Positions 5,278 through 5,331 of a stretch of 5,331 nt of DNA are shown in pieces. This stretch comes from Methanobrevibacter sp. (GTDB taxonomy: Archaea > Methanobacteriota > Methanobacteria > Methanobacteriales > Methanobacteriaceae): contig JAGCLR010000053.1 of NCBI GenBank assembly GCA_017646885.1, positions 1-5,331 of the forward strand. The letters are read 5' to 3'. Positions within the stretch are counted from its first letter, which is position 1. The number at the start of each line of letters is the position of its first letter. The notes under the pieces were generated by a model. It saw only the letters and a program-made list of their open reading frames with translations, searched no databases and had not been told where the DNA came from. The position numbers and the translations under genes were made by a program.

Positions 5278-5331
5278 ATGAAAACAGTTGTAATTAATGC
5301 AGACCCAAAAATGAAACAGGAAATAGGGAAA
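5278..5331 (+). CDS. Start of a probable flavodoxin-fold (NADPH-dependent FMN reductase-like) protein, cut by window edge
   Basis: Only 18 codons are visible, reading MKTVVINADPKMKQEIGK and running off the right edge in frame. A short beta strand (TVVIN) followed by an NAxP loop resembles the N-terminus of flavodoxin-like oxidoreductases, where a loop such as NASPR or NGSPR binds the FMN phosphate; here the usual Ser is Asp. The start is convincing: an AAAGGTGGG site (5266-5274) sits just upstream of the ATG, and a TTTTTATAAG box lies about 45 nt before it. It diverges from the ADP-ribosylglycohydrolase gene. The family call is weak because so little is visible; an unrelated alpha/beta protein is possible. 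Confidence 0.55.
   Translation, partial: MKTVVINADPKMKQEIGK

Overview
The window looks like chromosomal DNA from an AT-rich methanogenic archaeon of the order Methanobacteriales, most likely a gut or rumen Methanobrevibacter. This is an inference from four things: low-GC codon use with AGA/AGG arginines, archaeal-type SD sites (GGTGG, GGAG), TTTTTATAAG-type TATA boxes with short leaders, and terminator-like oligo-T runs between genes. The gene types (archaeal AroA, archaeal-style Nth, UbiB-like kinase) fit the same picture. No database search was possible.

Layout. Five genes lie on the minus strand and one begins on the plus strand at the right edge. Read in the direction of minus-strand transcription they are: an ADP-ribosylglycohydrolase family protein (5121 to 4336); a DUF1810 protein (4246 to 3839); a membrane-anchored ABC1/UbiB-type atypical kinase (3612 to 1993); aroA, EPSP synthase (1794 to 427); and the first 133 codons of nth, endonuclease III (399 to the left edge). 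aroA and nth are 27 nt apart and probably form an operon. The other minus-strand genes are separated by very AT-rich gaps with runs of T in the transcript, so they probably have their own terminators and promoters. At 5278 a plus-strand gene starts that resembles the N-terminus of a flavodoxin-fold protein; only 18 codons are visible.

Function. The left part is conserved housekeeping: aromatic amino acid synthesis (aroA), base-excision repair (nth) and a UbiB-family kinase of unknown role in an organism not expected to make quinones. The right part, from about 3840, looks more accessory. It has two small enzyme-like genes of types common in gut bacteria, one acting on ADP-ribose linkages and one of unknown function.

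The most structured DNA is the 156-nt divergent region 5122-5277. It has two identical, oppositely oriented TATA-like boxes, a symmetric element downstream of each, and AAGTA motifs spaced 11 and 22 nt apart. It is the best place in the window to look for undescribed regulation. I do not see a clearly new multi-gene system. No CRISPR array, tRNA, rRNA or insertion sequence was seen.
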